In this document: in pieces, positions 20,646-34,278 of the stretch | Numbering within the stretch: position 1 is the first letter of the stretch | Layout of the letters: every line of letters begins with the position of its first letter | Source: Suillus spraguei | Taxonomy: Eukaryota > Basidiomycota > Agaricomycetes > Boletales > Suillaceae | DNA length: 64,000 bases | Assembly: GCA_016800925.1 (NCBI GenBank) | Contig: JABCPU010000170.1 | Location: 1 to 64,000 of the forward strand | Direction: 5' to 3' | The notes under the pieces: generated by a model | What the model was told of the DNA's origin: nothing | Databases searched by the model: none | What the model saw: the letters and a program-made list of their open reading frames with translations, nothing else | Program-made: the position numbers and the translations under genes

Positions 20646-22295
20646 ATGTATCAACAACAAGCATCCGGTTATGATACCAACACCTTTCCTGTGGATATGA
20701 CACCAAAAATCATTGATGACACTCTACCGCTGTCTGCCGACTTAGACAGGGCCAGCAGGCCCAGCACCCCTCCTACAAATTCTGGGATGCCTCTGTTGGT
20801 TTCAGACACTCCCATCATGCTAGGTTCTTCCACAATGCACCCATTCACAACCAATACACATTATCACATTGACACCTTGAATGTGATGGGGAATGAAACT
20901 CGAGATTATCTTTTCAGTCCCATGCCAGTGGATGAATTTCTCAAAGAGTTCCTCCCACCTCCTCCAGGTTACCACCCCCCAAGCTTCACTCATAATGCAT
21001 TCAATGGAATGGTATCTGCTACCTCTGAGCAGGCAGCATATGAACCTTTTGTGAGTGCATCTCTATATCAAGATTTGCTGACATACTGACTACAGTGTTG
21101 CAGATTAATGTTCTAAAATCACTCGTTCCTGCTCAATCATTTGTTGACTCTCACAACCGTGAAGACACAACAAATTGTAAACAAATCTCGTTCAACATCA
21201 AACTAGTGATTATGAGTTTAAGTGGGGCTTCGCAGATCACCCATTCCAGGAACCATTTGGCCCAAGTGATAACTGTCAGTTCATATCTGACACCGACAAG
21301 GGTATGGATACCTTAGGTCAGATCACAAGCTATGCTGCCGCTCAGCTCGGTGCTCAGTATCACACCCACATATTTTCTGTCCTCATTGTTCAAGATCAAG
21401 CTCGCATCATCCAATGGGACCGAGAGGGTGCCATTGTCACCCACCCCATCTTTTACAATGTCGAGCCTCACTTGGTCAATTTTTTCTCTCAGTATGCACA
21501 AGCAACACCACAAGCACATGGTGTTGATACTTCAGTCACTCCCGCTGACAGCTGGGAAGCTGACCTTGCATGGGCACACTTAAAACTTCCACATACCACT
21601 TGTATGTTCAAAGTCAAGGTACCCACTGCTGAGGGCTCCGAATTGCTTACTCTGATTATACCTGCACCTGTTGCACATGGGTTTCCCCCTGTTGGCCGCA
21701 GCACGCGCACATGTCCTGCACTCGATCTTACAAACAAAACAGTAGTCATGTTCAAGGACTCTTGGAGGATAGCGTTACCTGACGTCTTACCAGAAGGGGA
21801 GACATACAAGCTATTAAAGACCCACAATGTTCGCAATGTCATGACGTGCATTGCATGCCATGATGTACCTGATCTCCCTCAGCAACACACCCAAACCTTC
21901 AAGTTTGTGGCAGCACTATGGGCATGTTCCAACAAGGTTCTCACTCCGCACACACACTACCGCTTGGTTCTTGATCTGGTGGGCGAGGCATTGATGGACT
22001 TTAGCGACTCTCATGAATTCGTTCAGTCTGTTCGTGATGCCCTGATTGGTAAGTATTTTCAAACCTTATGATATAATATTCATATTCCATTTAGCCCATA
22101 AGGATGCATACCTCTCTGCAAAGGTCTTACATTGGGACCTGAGTGCCGGAAATATTGTCATATTCAAGGGCAAGGGCATCCTTATTGATTGGGATCTAGC
22201 CAAGCTAGTCACCTCCTGGGGTGCCCGACAAATAGCCCGCACAGTATGTTCATCCCACAAAGGTATCCTTTTGTACTAAATTTGGTTTCACCAAG

Positions 22296-22770
22296 TGTCA
22301 CAACCCACAAACAAATTAACGCAAGGGCAGAGACTAGGACTCAAACTAAGGTTATCACAAAGAGAGAGAGGAGCAAGGTCGTCTTGGGTTGCTACAATTG
22401 TAGATACAAGAGATTTGAACTAAAGAACTACTACAGCGAAACTAGCTAACTATATACACATATTGAAACTGAGATATAAACTGAGTTTGAAACTACTAGC
22501 CAATCATAAAATAGAAATGAGAATCGTACAATGTGATAGTTGTGACATTGTTATGACATCATATTCTAGAAGGTTCTAAGATCACGTGATACTATCTTAT
22601 CTTATCTTATCCAATAGCATCATAAAAGATCTCTTCATCTTCATCAGGAAGTTTGGTTATAGAAGCGGTTATAGGGATTTTGATGGAGTTTGTGTTTGTC
22701 TTAGCGCTGGGTTTAGACGCTTTTGGGAAATTGAGAAAAGAGTAATGATTTGTATTTGGAATTCATGACA
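22296..22770 (-). repeat. 3' LTR of element C
   Basis: 475 bp, starting TGTCACAACCC and ending ATGACA on the plus strand. The pol stop codon lies inside its first eight bases (in element sense). Confidence 0.93.
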
Positions 22771-25700
22771 TTACCCCCTCTCTAGGATGAGCATCATCGC
22801 GAATGTATGAAGGTCTAATGTTACGTGTTCTCCATTTCTTGAAATCTTCTGAATTAAGTATAGAACCTTGAATTCTTTTGGTTTTAGCCGCCGTGGGATT
22901 CTTTTTATGAAACTCCACTATAAGAATCGGGGAATTCTTTACGTTTTCTTCTGGTTCCCATGTTGATTCTTCTATTGGATATCCTTCCCATTTTACTCGG
23001 TATTGCAGCTTTCCTTGGAATAATCGGCTATCTAATACTTCTTCTACAACAAATTCTTCCTGATCGTCAACTATGTCAGGAGGTGGTCGGGTGGGTTGAG
23101 AATGAGGGATCATTTGAGATGCATAGTATGGAGTGAGTAATTGAACGTGAAAAACCGGATGGATCTGATAATTTGCCGGTAATTTCAATTTATAGTTCAC
23201 CTCACCAATCTTCTCTAGTATTTCAAAGGGCCCAAGACGACGATCTGACAATTTTTGACTTGGACGACATTGTTTAATTTTTTTGCGTCTAGCCAGACTT
23301 TGTCTCCCTTTTTATACTGTGGTGCATCTTTTACTCCTTTGTCATAGAATCGTTTCATTCGTTCATTGACTAATTTCAAAGTATTTTCTGCATCATCTCT
23401 TGCTTCTTTCATTTGATCCACTCTTTCATCGGCAATGGGAATATGGGAGTTGGAATTAGGAGATATCGTGAATTCTGGATTATATCCATATAGAACTTTG
23501 AAAGGGCTATGACCGGTGACTGTGACTGCGTTATTATGCGAGAATTCTGCAATCGGCAACCAAGATACCCAATCATTTTGTCTATAAGAGGTAAACAGGC
23601 GTAAATATTGTTCAACTTCTTGATTTACACGTTCTGTTTGTCCGTCTGTATGGGGATGATAGGCGGTCGAAGCAGACCATTTTGTGCCTAATATTTTTGA
23701 CATTTGTCCCATAAATTTCGATATGAACTGTGTTCCTCTATCTGAAATCACTTTCTTTGGTGTTCCATGATGTTTCCATACATTTTTTAAAAATAGCTCA
23801 GCAATTTCCTTCGAGTCTACTTCTTTTTTGGTGGGAATAAAGTGTGCTTGTTTTGTAAATCGATCAACGACAACAAAAATGCTATCACACCCTTCACTCT
23901 TTGGTAGGTCCACAATCAGGTCACATGTAATCGTTTGCCAAGGTCCTTCTGGAACTTTATTTGGCTGTAAAGGTCCCGTCGGTTTACTAGGATAGACCTT
24001 TGTTTGTCTGCAACGATCGCAACCATCTACATAATCATGAACACTCTTTGTCATCATTGGCCACCAATAATTTCTGGAAATCAATTCTAAGGTTTTGGCA
24101 TGTCCAGGATGTCCAGCCGGTGGTGAGTCATGGAATAACTCTAGAATCTCTCGGCGGATTTCTTTATCATTTGGAACATAGACCAATCCTCGGAATAACA
24201 CCAATCCATCTTCAACATTCCATTCTTCAACTCCTCTACGCAATTGCACTGGTGCTGCTTTTAGCATTTCTAGCGCTTTCATCACTTCAGGCTCTCGTTC
24301 TGTACTTTGTCTAATCTTTTTGAGAAGAGATTTTTCTCCTTCTATAAGAACTTGGCCTCTTTTAGCAGCATTGATTTTGAAAAATTCCGGTTTAAGCAAA
24401 ATGCGATCAGAATTGTTGTTTTCTACCCCCTCTGTGGTCTGATCTCCGAGACAGACGATCGGCCTTATCATTGACTACACCAGGCTTATGTTGGAGTGTA
24501 AATTCATACTCTGCCAGGAACAGACTCCATCTGGCTTGCCTTCGTGTCAATTTTTGACTCATCATGAAATACTCGAGATTCTTATGATTGGTCCAGATCT
24601 CCACAGGGTGAGGTGCTCCCTGCACATAGTGCCTCCACTCTTCTAACGCTCGAATGATTGCTAACAATTCTTTGTCATGAATGTCATAATTTCGTTCTGC
24701 ATCATTCATTGACTTTGAATAATAAGCGACAGGATGCCATAGTCCATCTTCCATCTGTTGAGAAAGTACTGCACCAGATGCATAGTCAGAAGCATTGGTC
24801 TCTATTCTTTTCTTTTTCTCAACATCTGGCATTACTAGGAGCGGAGCTTCTGTGAATCGTTTCTTTAATTCATCAAATGCATGTTGTTGTTTCTCCGTCC
24901 AATTCCATGGAACATCTTTTCTTAGCAAATCATTCATTGGTCTGGCTATGTCTGAGAACCCCAGTATGAATCTTCGATAGAAGTTGGCAAAACCCATGAA
25001 TGCTTGTATGTCTTTTACGCATTTGGGAACAGGCCATTTTAATACTCCTTCTACTTTCACAGGGTCCATAGATACATTGCCTTTTTCCACAATCAACCCT
25101 AAGAATTCGATTTTAGACTGTTCGAAACTACATTTCTCTGGTTTCAAGAACAGGTCGTTATCTTTTAATCGTTTGAGTACTTCTCATATGACTTTTCGGT
25201 GTTGCTCTTTATTTCCATTTGTAAAGACCAAGATGTCATCGATGTAGACAACGACCATCTTTCCATCAATGAGATCTCTAAATATTTCATTCATCATGGT
25301 CTGGAAGTTGCTGGAGAGTTTGTCAATCCGAAATACATTACGGTTGGTTCATGGTGACCAAAAGGTGTTTTGAAGGCTGCCTTCCACTCATCTCCTTCTT
25401 TCATCCGAATATTATTGTATCCCCATCGTACATCCATTTTAGAGTACATTGTGGCACCAGTTAAAGCATCAATTAGATCTTGAGATCTCGGTAAAGGGTA
25501 TGCATTTTTAACTGTTTTCTCATTGAGCTTTCTATAGTCCATTACTGGTCGTAATTTGCCATCTTTTTTGGCCACAAAGAAGAAAGGTGCTGCAACAGGA
25601 GATTGTGAATCTCTAATACATCCTAATGCAGTTTCGGCTTTTAACCAATCTTTCAGTGTGTCCATTTCTTTGGGTGATAAAGGATACAGTTTTGCATTCA

Positions 25701-26592
25701 GTGGAAGATCATTCTCATCTTTGAGATCTATCGCATGATCCCATTTCTTTCTTTCAGGAAATCTCTTTGATTCCTCTTCTGAGAATACACCCAGGTAATC
25801 ATGAAGCCAGTCTGGAACAATTTCTTCTACAGACTTTTTCTTCTTAGTAGCTTCCTCTGCTACTTTTTGTTCTGTGGCGATAGAAGCTTTGTATCTAATC
25901 CATTCATTCTTTGGACTATCTTCATCTTCTATTTCCTCAACCATCGCCCTTTTCTTCGCCATGCCTTTGTCGTCATCTTCCTCTTCTGTGGGAATCAGAT
26001 CTGGCAAGTCACCCTGTTTTTGGGTTTTTCGTTTTTCTCTATTTTTTTGTCTTTTTTCTTTTTTAGTCTCACACTTGACTGGACATCGTGTAAGAGCAAA
26101 TTGTCCTGCATTCCAATCAATCTCCAGATTATGATACCTTAGCCAATCTATACCGATAATAACATCATCGCTTCCTAGATCTGTAACCATGAAGGCTGCT
26201 TTATCTTCTTCATGATCTCCAATCTTTAATCCTATTTCAGCGAATCTTGTCATAGCTCCGGCGGCATTTAAGGAACCATCAATGTTCTTGACTGGTATGG
26301 GATGCAATAATTTATGACACCGGACATCATTGTTCTTTACAAATCTTTCGCTTATAAATAATGTTGATGCACCACAATCCACAAGTGCTTTTACGTCTGC
26401 TTGTCTGTTCTTTCCTTTCAGTGTAATCAGAATATAAAAATGTTCTGATTTGGATCGTATATACACTTCCATTACATCTGAAAAACTAGAAAGAATAGAG
26501 AATCGATTGTTTGGGTCTAGGTCTGCAGACTCTGACTTCAACCCTTCTAAAAACCCTTGCCTTCTTTGGAGGATAACCAGTCCTTGAACCAT
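22763..26592 (-). pseudogene. Element C pol
   Basis: Segment 26592-25294 has a protease with ALVDCGASTLFIS and ILIGIDWL-like sequence, an acidic linker, and RT up to FGLTNSPAT. A shift near 25310 leads to the catalytic VVYIDDILVF, and a TGA near 25186 (from CGA) follows. Segment 25147-24407 has RT connection and RNase H (TNASDYASGAVLSQ, ELLAIIRALEEWRHYVQG). Another frame (24471-23215) has the integrase zinc domain (HDSPPAGHPGH...CDRCRQ) and core (CDLIVDLP, VISDRGTQF, HTDGQTERVNQEVEQYL). The last (23251-22763) ends in a chromodomain (FVVEEVLDSR, YRVKWEGYPIEESTWEPE). The frame overlaps the gag end by 46 bases. Its stop falls inside the 3' LTR. Confidence 0.93.
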
Positions 26593-27574
26593 TTAGGCGC
26601 AGCTTCTTCGGCAGATGATGCCTTCACTTGTGCTGGTTTCGGCGCTTCTTTACAGTTCCTAGCCATGTGGCCTTCTCCACCGCATCTGTAACATTTGAAA
26701 GCACCAGGCTTTCCTTGTGGTTTGGGGGCATTCTTTTGCCTTCTGGAGTCGACATCCATAGCGTCACTGTTACTGGGTCCAGCCCTTGATGAAGAAGGAA
26801 CTCCACTGTTAGACTTGGGAGTCCACCAGGTGTTTTGCTTCTTCTCTGCGTCCAACTCTTCAAAGTTTTGCCCAATTTCTACTGCTCTTTCGACCAATTT
26901 ATTGAAAGTGTTCTTGTCTTTGAGCGCAACATGAGCGAGTTGTTCTTTGATCTGGGTTTGTAGACCAGATCGGAGTTTAAGGTGAAGGTCGTAATCGGAG
27001 AAGTTCGTAAAAACTGACTTCTGTTTGAAAGATGCAACGTATTCTGGAACAGAACTAGATCCTTGCCTAAGGGTCTCTAATTCTCTGATGGCCTTCGCTT
27101 CTTTGTTCTCATCTTTAAACATGCGTGAGAACTCCTCTAAGAAGTCTTGGAAGTCCAATCCTCCTGCAGCTTGTTTCTTAATGTAAGGTTCTGCCCATTT
27201 TCCGGCATTTCCCTTAAGATAAGACAACATTAGGCTGAGATGTTGTTGTTGCGTTGCATTGGGATATTGTGTGAGGTAAAGGGATACTTGTGCCAAGAAT
27301 GTTTCAACGTCGATGGAATCTTTTCCTCCAGTGAACTCTGTTGGCTTCACAATTTTGGGAGCTCCTCCTGTTGATGTAGGTTTTGCTTCCAGTTCATCAA
27401 TTCTTTCCCTATATTGACGAAGTTCTTTGTGGAGTTTTTGTCTTGTAGGACATCATTCATATTTTTGAGTCTTTGAACTTGCTCTTGGACTGGAGCAATC
27501 GCAACATTGATAGCATTTGCGATATACTCAGCCAAAGCTTGTTCATTGTGAATGGTAGTGGCAGGAGCAGACAT
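26547..27574 (-). pseudogene. Element C gag (one frameshift)
   Basis: The first 75 codons from 27574 give MSAPATTIHNEQALAEYIAN and a helical region; a one-base shift near 27450 leads to a 267-codon frame (27350-26547). That frame has the Gag capsid pattern (VETFLAQVSLYLTQYPNA, LSYLKGNAGKWAEPYI, FLEEFSRMFKD) and a CCHC knuckle CYRCGGEGHMARNC near its end. Gag would form the particle that packages the RNA. The shift may be a decay event or an assembly error. Confidence 0.88.
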
Positions 27575-28352
27575 AGTACCAGTTGTATTCTGGAACCCGA
27601 TTTACTGATGTCTGTGGTTGACTAGTCGTAATGGTCAACCCGAATAGGAAAGAAGGTGAAAAGGAGATGGGAAAAGAAGTATGTAAATGGAAAACTGAGC
27701 AGTCCCCGATATCTGATCGGATCTACCACGTACTCAGGTCCTAAAGAGTTCTTTAATCAACCCAACTAGGCACTTCCCTATTTACTAACTAGGAAAACTA
27801 TAGTAAAGGTTTTTGTGATCTTCCAAGTGGGAAAAGTTATCTCGAGGGACACGGTGCTCTTCCAGCCGAAGCTTACAAGCGACCAGTCTATCTTGAACAA
27901 CAAGGCAATTCCACTAAATACTCAGAAGAAGACTAGACCTTTTATTGTATGAAAAGAAACTATCGTAAAAGGAAATTATTGTAGAGCTCAGCAGGCAGGG
28001 TCTTGGGCCAGCACTGAGGTCACGGATTGAACACCTAATGTTGCTCGTCCACTGTCTACTAGCAGCAGCAATGTAAGGCTGGGCCTGGTAGAGGTCTACT
28101 AACTACAAAAGACTATTGGTAGAAATGCGCTCAAAATGAGCAAAGGGGATAAGAAAGATCGCGACTTTTTAGGGTCGGGCAAGACAAAGCATTTTGTACT
28201 GGTCTGCAAGGGCTAGTGCCTTTACAAACACGTACAGAAAGATGATAAGAGACTTCTAAGAGTCGTCTACAATGGTACTATCATTGAAGAGGAGTCCAGA
28301 AGAAAAGTATGCAGCGGTATGTGAGTCGGAGTCCCCTAAAGTTCAAACCTAA
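27575..28352. other. Element C 5' leader
   Basis: Noncoding stretch between the 5' LTR and gag on the minus strand. I could not match a tRNA primer-binding site with confidence. No other ORF. Confidence 0.5.
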
Positions 28353-28827
28353 TGTCACAACCCACAAACGAATTAACACAAGGGCAGAGACTAGGACTCA
28401 AACTAAGGTTATCACAAAGAGAGCGAGGAGCAAGGTCGTCTTAGATTGCTACAATTGTAGATACAAGAGGTTTGAACTAAAGAACTACTACAGCGAAACT
28501 AGCTAACTATATACACATATTGAAACTGAGATATAAACTGAGTTTGAAACTACTAGCCAATCATAAAATAGAAACGAGAATCGTACAATGTGATAGTTGT
28601 GACATTGTTATGATATCATATTCTAGAAGGTTCTAAGATCACGTGATACTATCTTATCTTATCTTATCCAATAGCATCATAAAAGATCTCTTCATCTTCA
28701 TCAGGAAGTTTGGTTATAGAAGCGGTTATAGGGATTTTGATGGAGTTTGTGTTTGTCTTAGCGCTGGGTTTAGACGCTTTAGGGAAATTGAGAAAAGAGT
28801 AATGATTTGTATTTGGAATTCGTGACA
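28353..28827 (-). repeat. 5' LTR of element C
   Basis: 475 bp, paired with 22296-22770, followed by CCAAG. That copy of CCAAG is now the 3' splice site of the kinase intron. Confidence 0.93.
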
Positions 28828-29558
28828 CCAAGGGCACTTGGCAGTTTATGTCTGCTCACCTCATCGCAAATAAAGATGCCTTGCATAGCATTGAGGACGA
28901 CCTTGAGTTGAGCCTTTACATCACTGTGTGGACGGGCTTGAAGTACTCGAAGACTACACTGACAGATAGTGCAAGGTCACTTCTCATAACACAGATATTC
29001 GACTCTGATGAGGTGCTGGATATCGGAGGATCTTCAAAATCACGGTTTCTTGCTGCACAAACTGACTTTGTGAGTGAGGTATTTGTTGGCTGTAACACAT
29101 TGGACACACTCATCAAAGAACTTATAGAGTTCTTTTCACACCGGTACTCCGTAGTCGCTTCGCGTGAGCAGCAGGCATTCAATAACTTCCAAGATAAATA
29201 TGTACTGAATAGTGCGGAGAACATGGATGATACTTTGAAAGAGCTCATAATGAGTAATCATGTCTACCGCAAGGAGGAGGGGATGAAGATCATGAATTCA
29301 CCTGATAAGATTCACGATCACATCATAGAAAATTACAATCTGCACCTTAAAGACCCCGGCTGGCCTTCTGATGATGTTGCTGTGGAGCAAGAAGTTCTGT
29401 GGGACAAGCAGTACAAGATATGGCCTGCATACACAAAATCGCAATTGCCCTGCCGAGTGGAATTAATGCCAAATGGCAAGAGACGTAGGCTGGAGCCACT
29501 TCCTGATGTCGAGACACCCAGCCCAGTCACTAGCCTGGCTGGCCTTGCAACCTTATAA

Positions 29559-32500
29559 GACTCGACAATTGTAAGCACTGCACTATATTACTTGATACCT
29601 TTTGGATACTCACGGATGTTTTGTCTGTAGCATTGTAATGTAGTGCGTGTCTTGGCAGTAGTGCCCTCCAGCACATGTTATAGGTTGAATCAAAGACTGG
29701 TGATTGGATGCACTGGATTGAATCTTCTGAAGGACATAGTGGGCTGGACGACTGAGAATGGGTCTATTGAGAGTTGATGGAAGAGCCTTCCAATGAACTC
29801 AATGTAGAGAATGTATCTGCACTCCAGTTATCATGATGAAATGGACGTGTGCGCTGACTAGATAGCAAGCTTGAATGTGTCTGCTGTGGAATAATATGCG
29901 CTTAAACTTGAAGTACCCAGTAGTTACTTCCTGAATTTTTGTCACTTTCACAGTCACTAGGAACTTCAACGAGCTTTTCAGAAGTTTCAATGTTCAGTAT
30001 TGACTGTGATGGTATCAAATAAAAATAAGCTCACATTGTTGTCGATGCCAGCCCTGGCATCATACATAGCCGGTCTTTGCCGAGGGTCAGTATCTCTCAT
30101 ATATCATTGGATGCCCTGACCTAACGCTACGACAGCGCTTCTAGATTCACAACTTGTTCAGATATCGGACCTTCCAGACAGGGTCCATCTGCAGAAGTTA
30201 TTGCGTGCATTTGAATCCTTTTCCTTAGAAGACTTTGCTCATCCTTTGTGCAGCGAGGCCCAAGCTAGGCACAGTGAAGAGCCCGAAATTGATATAGAAC
30301 AATTCCAAGACCCTGACAATGAATGTGGTCTATTTGCTGGCACAACTTATGAACAGGATGATGAGGAAGCTGACAATATATGATGAGGAAGCTGACAATA
30401 TATGATGAGGAAGCTGACAATATATGATGAGGTTGATCAGAAGATGGACTCACGGCATCGAGCATGCAGGTGTGTGCTTTCTGGTTAGTTATATTGTTTT
30501 ATTGCGCCCAACTGCTTTACTTTGTTTTTCTATTCAAGGAGGCAAGAGAGAATGCAGAACTTGCAAAGCACTGAGCTGAGCGCCCCAAGATTCAGCAACA
30601 ATTTGCTGACCTGAAGCACGGTTTATCTGTCGTCACCGACCAGGAGTAGGAGAACATACTGGAAGTGGGTAATCTTACGAGGAAGAAGAAGTGGTGAAAA
30701 AGACGGAAGGACTTTCATTCCTGACAGCATCATTGTCGGTGACTGATCCAAGTCTCAATATGAGAATTCGTTGGACACTTGACAACAGCAAGCTAATGGC
30801 TTCAAGACTTCTGCTAATACCAACACCATGACCAATTTTAATGAAATTGGTCAAGCTCGTGACAAGATCTTGTCCTTGAAGCTCAATCAAGTACGTCTGC
30901 CTATTATAGTATCATACTCATTGCATCATAGATTTCTGAGACAGCCACTACTTCTGGCTCTGCTACCTCTGTCAATTACAAAGGCTACCTTTTTTTTAAA
31001 AAAAAAGATCCAGTTTATTGTCTTGGGGTCGTAGACCCTATGTTGGACTTAGCCCTATACTTGGGGGGCTTACTCCCATATGACTATCATAAGTATGTGT
31101 ATAATCTAGCTCTGTAGTGTAGTTGAACATGTACTCCATCAGCATAGTGTCGGGCAAAAGCCAACACTGATTTTGTACAGTGGGAGTGTGTGGTATGAAG
31201 GATTGTGGTGGTGAGATGGCTGTTTTGACGCGTTTTTTGGCTTACACGTATGTATGATTCTGTTAGCCTTCTTTCCCTCCATCTAAAATCCACCAACACA
31301 GATACAAAAAGGTTCAGTGTTGACATGCAAAGCTGGCTGCAAAACGATGAGATCTCCGGACGCGGGTTTGTTGCCTTCGTGTCAAGCAGACTTTAATTTT
31401 ACTATTGATTTGAATGATTTGCATATTGGATTATGGCTGGGTTCTCGAACAAATGCGGATCTGATTCTGATGTATATACAAACACGGTGCATGTATATAA
31501 TGCTGCCCCAAGAATCCTCCGAGTACATGTCCTGTAGGCTTTTCTGCCTCCTCACTACTAACAATTTTCCTCCATGATGTACGCACTCCAACGTACTCAG
31601 AGATGCTCGAGTGGTGTCCCTGCTATGTCAGACCATTTGCAAATGAGCCCAAAGCTCATATAACAGATACATGATCAATCAAAAGAAAAAAAACTGTGAT
31701 GATTAACATACAATGGAAGCTTACTGTAACCAGCCTTGCCCATCGCCACCATTCGTCGATCTGCGCATACCGTCATATTTGGCAAGGAGCAACCAATTCT
31801 ACATGTACCAGTCAGCATATCACACCAAATTTCAGCAAGCTTGGCCCATTAACTAAGCAGACATCAGATAGATGTAACCTTGTTATCCAGAGCCTACTTC
31901 TGGGCCTAACAGATGCATTATCAGAAGAGAAAAACATAAATAATGGAAAGTATGCACTCACACTTCACGACTCGACGCGATGGTACCACTGTATGCACTA
32001 TAAATGAAAAATTTTGATCAGAAGAGCAGCACTGCGATTTGGTACTACATACCCATAAATAAAATGATGGTTCAAGTTGCAGCCTTGATAGCTTCAAGCC
32101 ACCTGCATTCGAGTAGCAAGTTTCCAAAAAGTGTATGCTATTCAACAACAAAAATTCGGACAACTAAGAAAAACTCATCAGATCTTCCACAGTTCTGACT
32201 CTGCTAGACGGCAGCTCTGAGCTGAGAGGCTCTCGCATGAATATGTCAAAACCCTACATAGTAGTAGTCAATTCCAAGTAATTAGTATCAGTCTGATTTG
32301 ACTAAATAGCACTTACCAAAGGACCCAGTCTTCTGCATTCGAAAGTGAATGATCTAGGTGATCCAGAACATGTAGTGCCTGTGGAATTAAAATATGAATT
32401 CATGTTATTGGTATCAAAATGTTCTGGTATTGTTTCAAGACGGTATCATAGGTAAAGGGAAAGGATAAGGTATACCTTGAAGGATGCGTCGCAAGACGTG

Positions 32501-33858
32501 GTTATATAGCTCATCGAATTGATCAGTCGATGTGCGTCATCGCTCAGTATGGAAACACTTCAGTTTTTCATTGTCACATCACTTTTGAATGATAGTTTCT
32601 CTGGTCAATGCAAAGATTCAGTGAGATTTGAAGTTCCTATACAAATATTCCATTAAACATGTCTTTTCTCTATAATAGCTCCGATCAGGACTACTGACAC
32701 CAGTTTGGTAGGGGGTGCAAGAAGGTGTTGGTGTTTGGCATTTGCTGAATGCATGCCTCTTGACTCTACCATTCAAATGTTCACTTTATGTTATCTTTTA
32801 CTACCACATTAAGATGTCACTGTAAATCCTTGCTGACTTCAAATTATTCCTCTCGCTATTCTCAGTTTCGGTTGTTTACATCCTCTGGACACAATGCAGC
32901 CCATTTTCCCTACCATACCTTCCTGGCGTAATTTGCAAGGGATGTAATTTGTAGGAAATACGACTCTCAGTACCCAGGCCTTTACTCACTACACATTGTC
33001 ACTTTCTATCTCCAGGTTTCATTCTGTAGAGTGCACACAGCTAATATCACATGGCCCCCGCATACGTTTATCAGAACATTGGTTTATCCTACACCAATGC
33101 TTTAAAAGCATCCTATGCATAAAACCAACCTGTCTGCATCCCACAGGATGGTCGCGAAGCAGAGCCAAACAGAAGACTCACAACAAAAGGTTTCACAGTG
33201 CCATCAGCGTCCCCTGGAATGGAGATTTACATAGGTCATCCATATACAATTTAACTGCACATACTTACTCCCGATTTCATAGTACACATAGAAAGGTCGC
33301 CAGAGGGTTTGTTGCTCTGTCCATGCAATCGACCCAATCACTTGCATTTCGATTACTACAAGTTCGAGAAGCTGGTAAAAAAGACCGTACATCCTGACAG
33401 TCCTGCATTAGATTGTCTTTATGACAAAGGTATATCCTTGCGATGTTTACATGCTTTGTCCATTATCTTACTCTCTCCCAAACAGATACCAGCAACATTC
33501 CACAGCCAACTGCAACTGCTCACCATCCTCTAGATGATGATGACGCAATACAAACAGACTCCCCATTTGGTCCCCTCCCTGCCAATCCAATACACACCAC
33601 AATCCCTGCTCGTGAGTAGACACCCCTCGAAGCCTCCTCATCGTACCAAGGGTCGCTTTCCCTTACCTGTACATTCAAAGGTGCCGCCCTCATCGCTATT
33701 TCACATGCTACAGCAGCGTCACAACTCACCAAAAACATCTCTGACATCCGTGTTAATACAGAGGAGGATAATTCAGAGGATGAAGCGGATAGTAGCGATA
33801 AAAGTAGTGATGGATGTAGTGACCAGCTACTGACCATGGACATTCATGCTGACTCTGA
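29559..33858. other. 4.3 kb with no supported gene
   Basis: Only short scattered ORFs without recognisable motifs. It includes an acidic 60-codon ORF at 30201-30383 and a T/A homopolymer pair near 30991-31007. No TE ends found. Confidence 0.4.
30359..30424. repeat. Three tandem copies of a 22 bp unit
   Basis: The unit TGATGAGGAAGCTGACAATA plus TA is repeated three times exactly, with a partial fourth. Since 22 is not a multiple of 3, the repeat shifts frame in every copy, so it is not a coding repeat. Confidence 0.9.
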
Positions 33859-34278
33859 CATCACGAGCTGCTCTCGCGTGTAGTACGATGGGGTGTACTA
33901 GTTGACCCTATTTTCAAATTCTCAATCTGCATTGACTGTGGCATCTCTATCCCATACTCAAAGATGTGGAGACACCGCAATAAGCACAAAGGGGGCAGAT
34001 CGGCAGAACACCCTCTACCTTCAAAGCACGACTTCGAAACTTTGTTGCGTCGTCCAAAGGCATTGCCTAACAACCCGGTAGCTGCTATAGATGGCATGAA
34101 AGTTATACCTGACCTCATCAAATGCGTGATTGAGGGATGCACATCACATACTCTCTTCTCGTCCAAGAGATGCTTCAACGAGCATTGTCAACTTGCCCAC
34201 AACACCCCCCCATCTCTTCTAGAATTCAATTCATACATGAGCCTGGTCTACCTAGGTTCGGGTGGAACCCTTAAATGA
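33859..34278 (+). pseudogene. C2H2-like zinc-finger protein fragment (DUF3505-like)
   Basis: The open frame carries VLVDPIFKFSICIDCGISIP, then a C-X2-C-X11-H-X3-H finger (CIDC...HRNKH), a helical linker with LPSKHDFETLLRRPKALP, and a second Cys/His set (CVIEGC...HCQLAH). The order resembles a zinc-finger domain common in mushroom genomes that I associate with DUF3505; this is from memory. There is no clear start codon at the beginning of the open frame and no partner exon was resolved, so I treat it as a fragment. Confidence 0.5.

Larger units (their letters stand above)
22296..28827 (-). mobile_element. Element C: chromovirus inserted in the kinase intron
   Basis: The 475 bp LTRs at 22296-22770 and 28353-28827 are flanked by the duplication CCAAG (22291-22295 and 28828-28832). 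Coding order on the minus strand is gag, protease-RT, RNase H, integrase, chromodomain. A polypurine tract (GAGAGGGGG on the minus strand) lies next to the LTR at about 22771-22786. About ten differences between the LTRs are visible, so it is older than element B. Several shifts and one CGA-to-TGA stop break pol. Confidence 0.95.
20646..29558 (+). pseudogene. FunK1-type fungal protein kinase gene with a retrotransposon inside its last intron
   Basis: Exons: 20646-21050, 21104-22048 (with a break), 22095-22243 and 28833-29558. Introns 21051-21103 and 22049-22094 are ordinary GT-AG introns. The kinase shows the motifs I know from FunK1: DTLGQITSYAAAQLGAQ, WDREGAIVTHP, a catalytic loop VLHWDLSAGNIVI (HRD changed to HWD, with Asp and Asn kept), the metal site ILIDWDLAK, and GTWQFMSAHL. 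The last intron runs from GTATGT at 22244 to CCAAG at 28832 and now contains all of element C; both junctions are phase 0. In exon 2 the frame before about 21220 (QISFNIK) does not match the frame after it (YEFKWGFADHPFQ). About 25-30 residues seem to be lost, so the gene is probably broken apart from the insertion. Confidence 0.82.
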
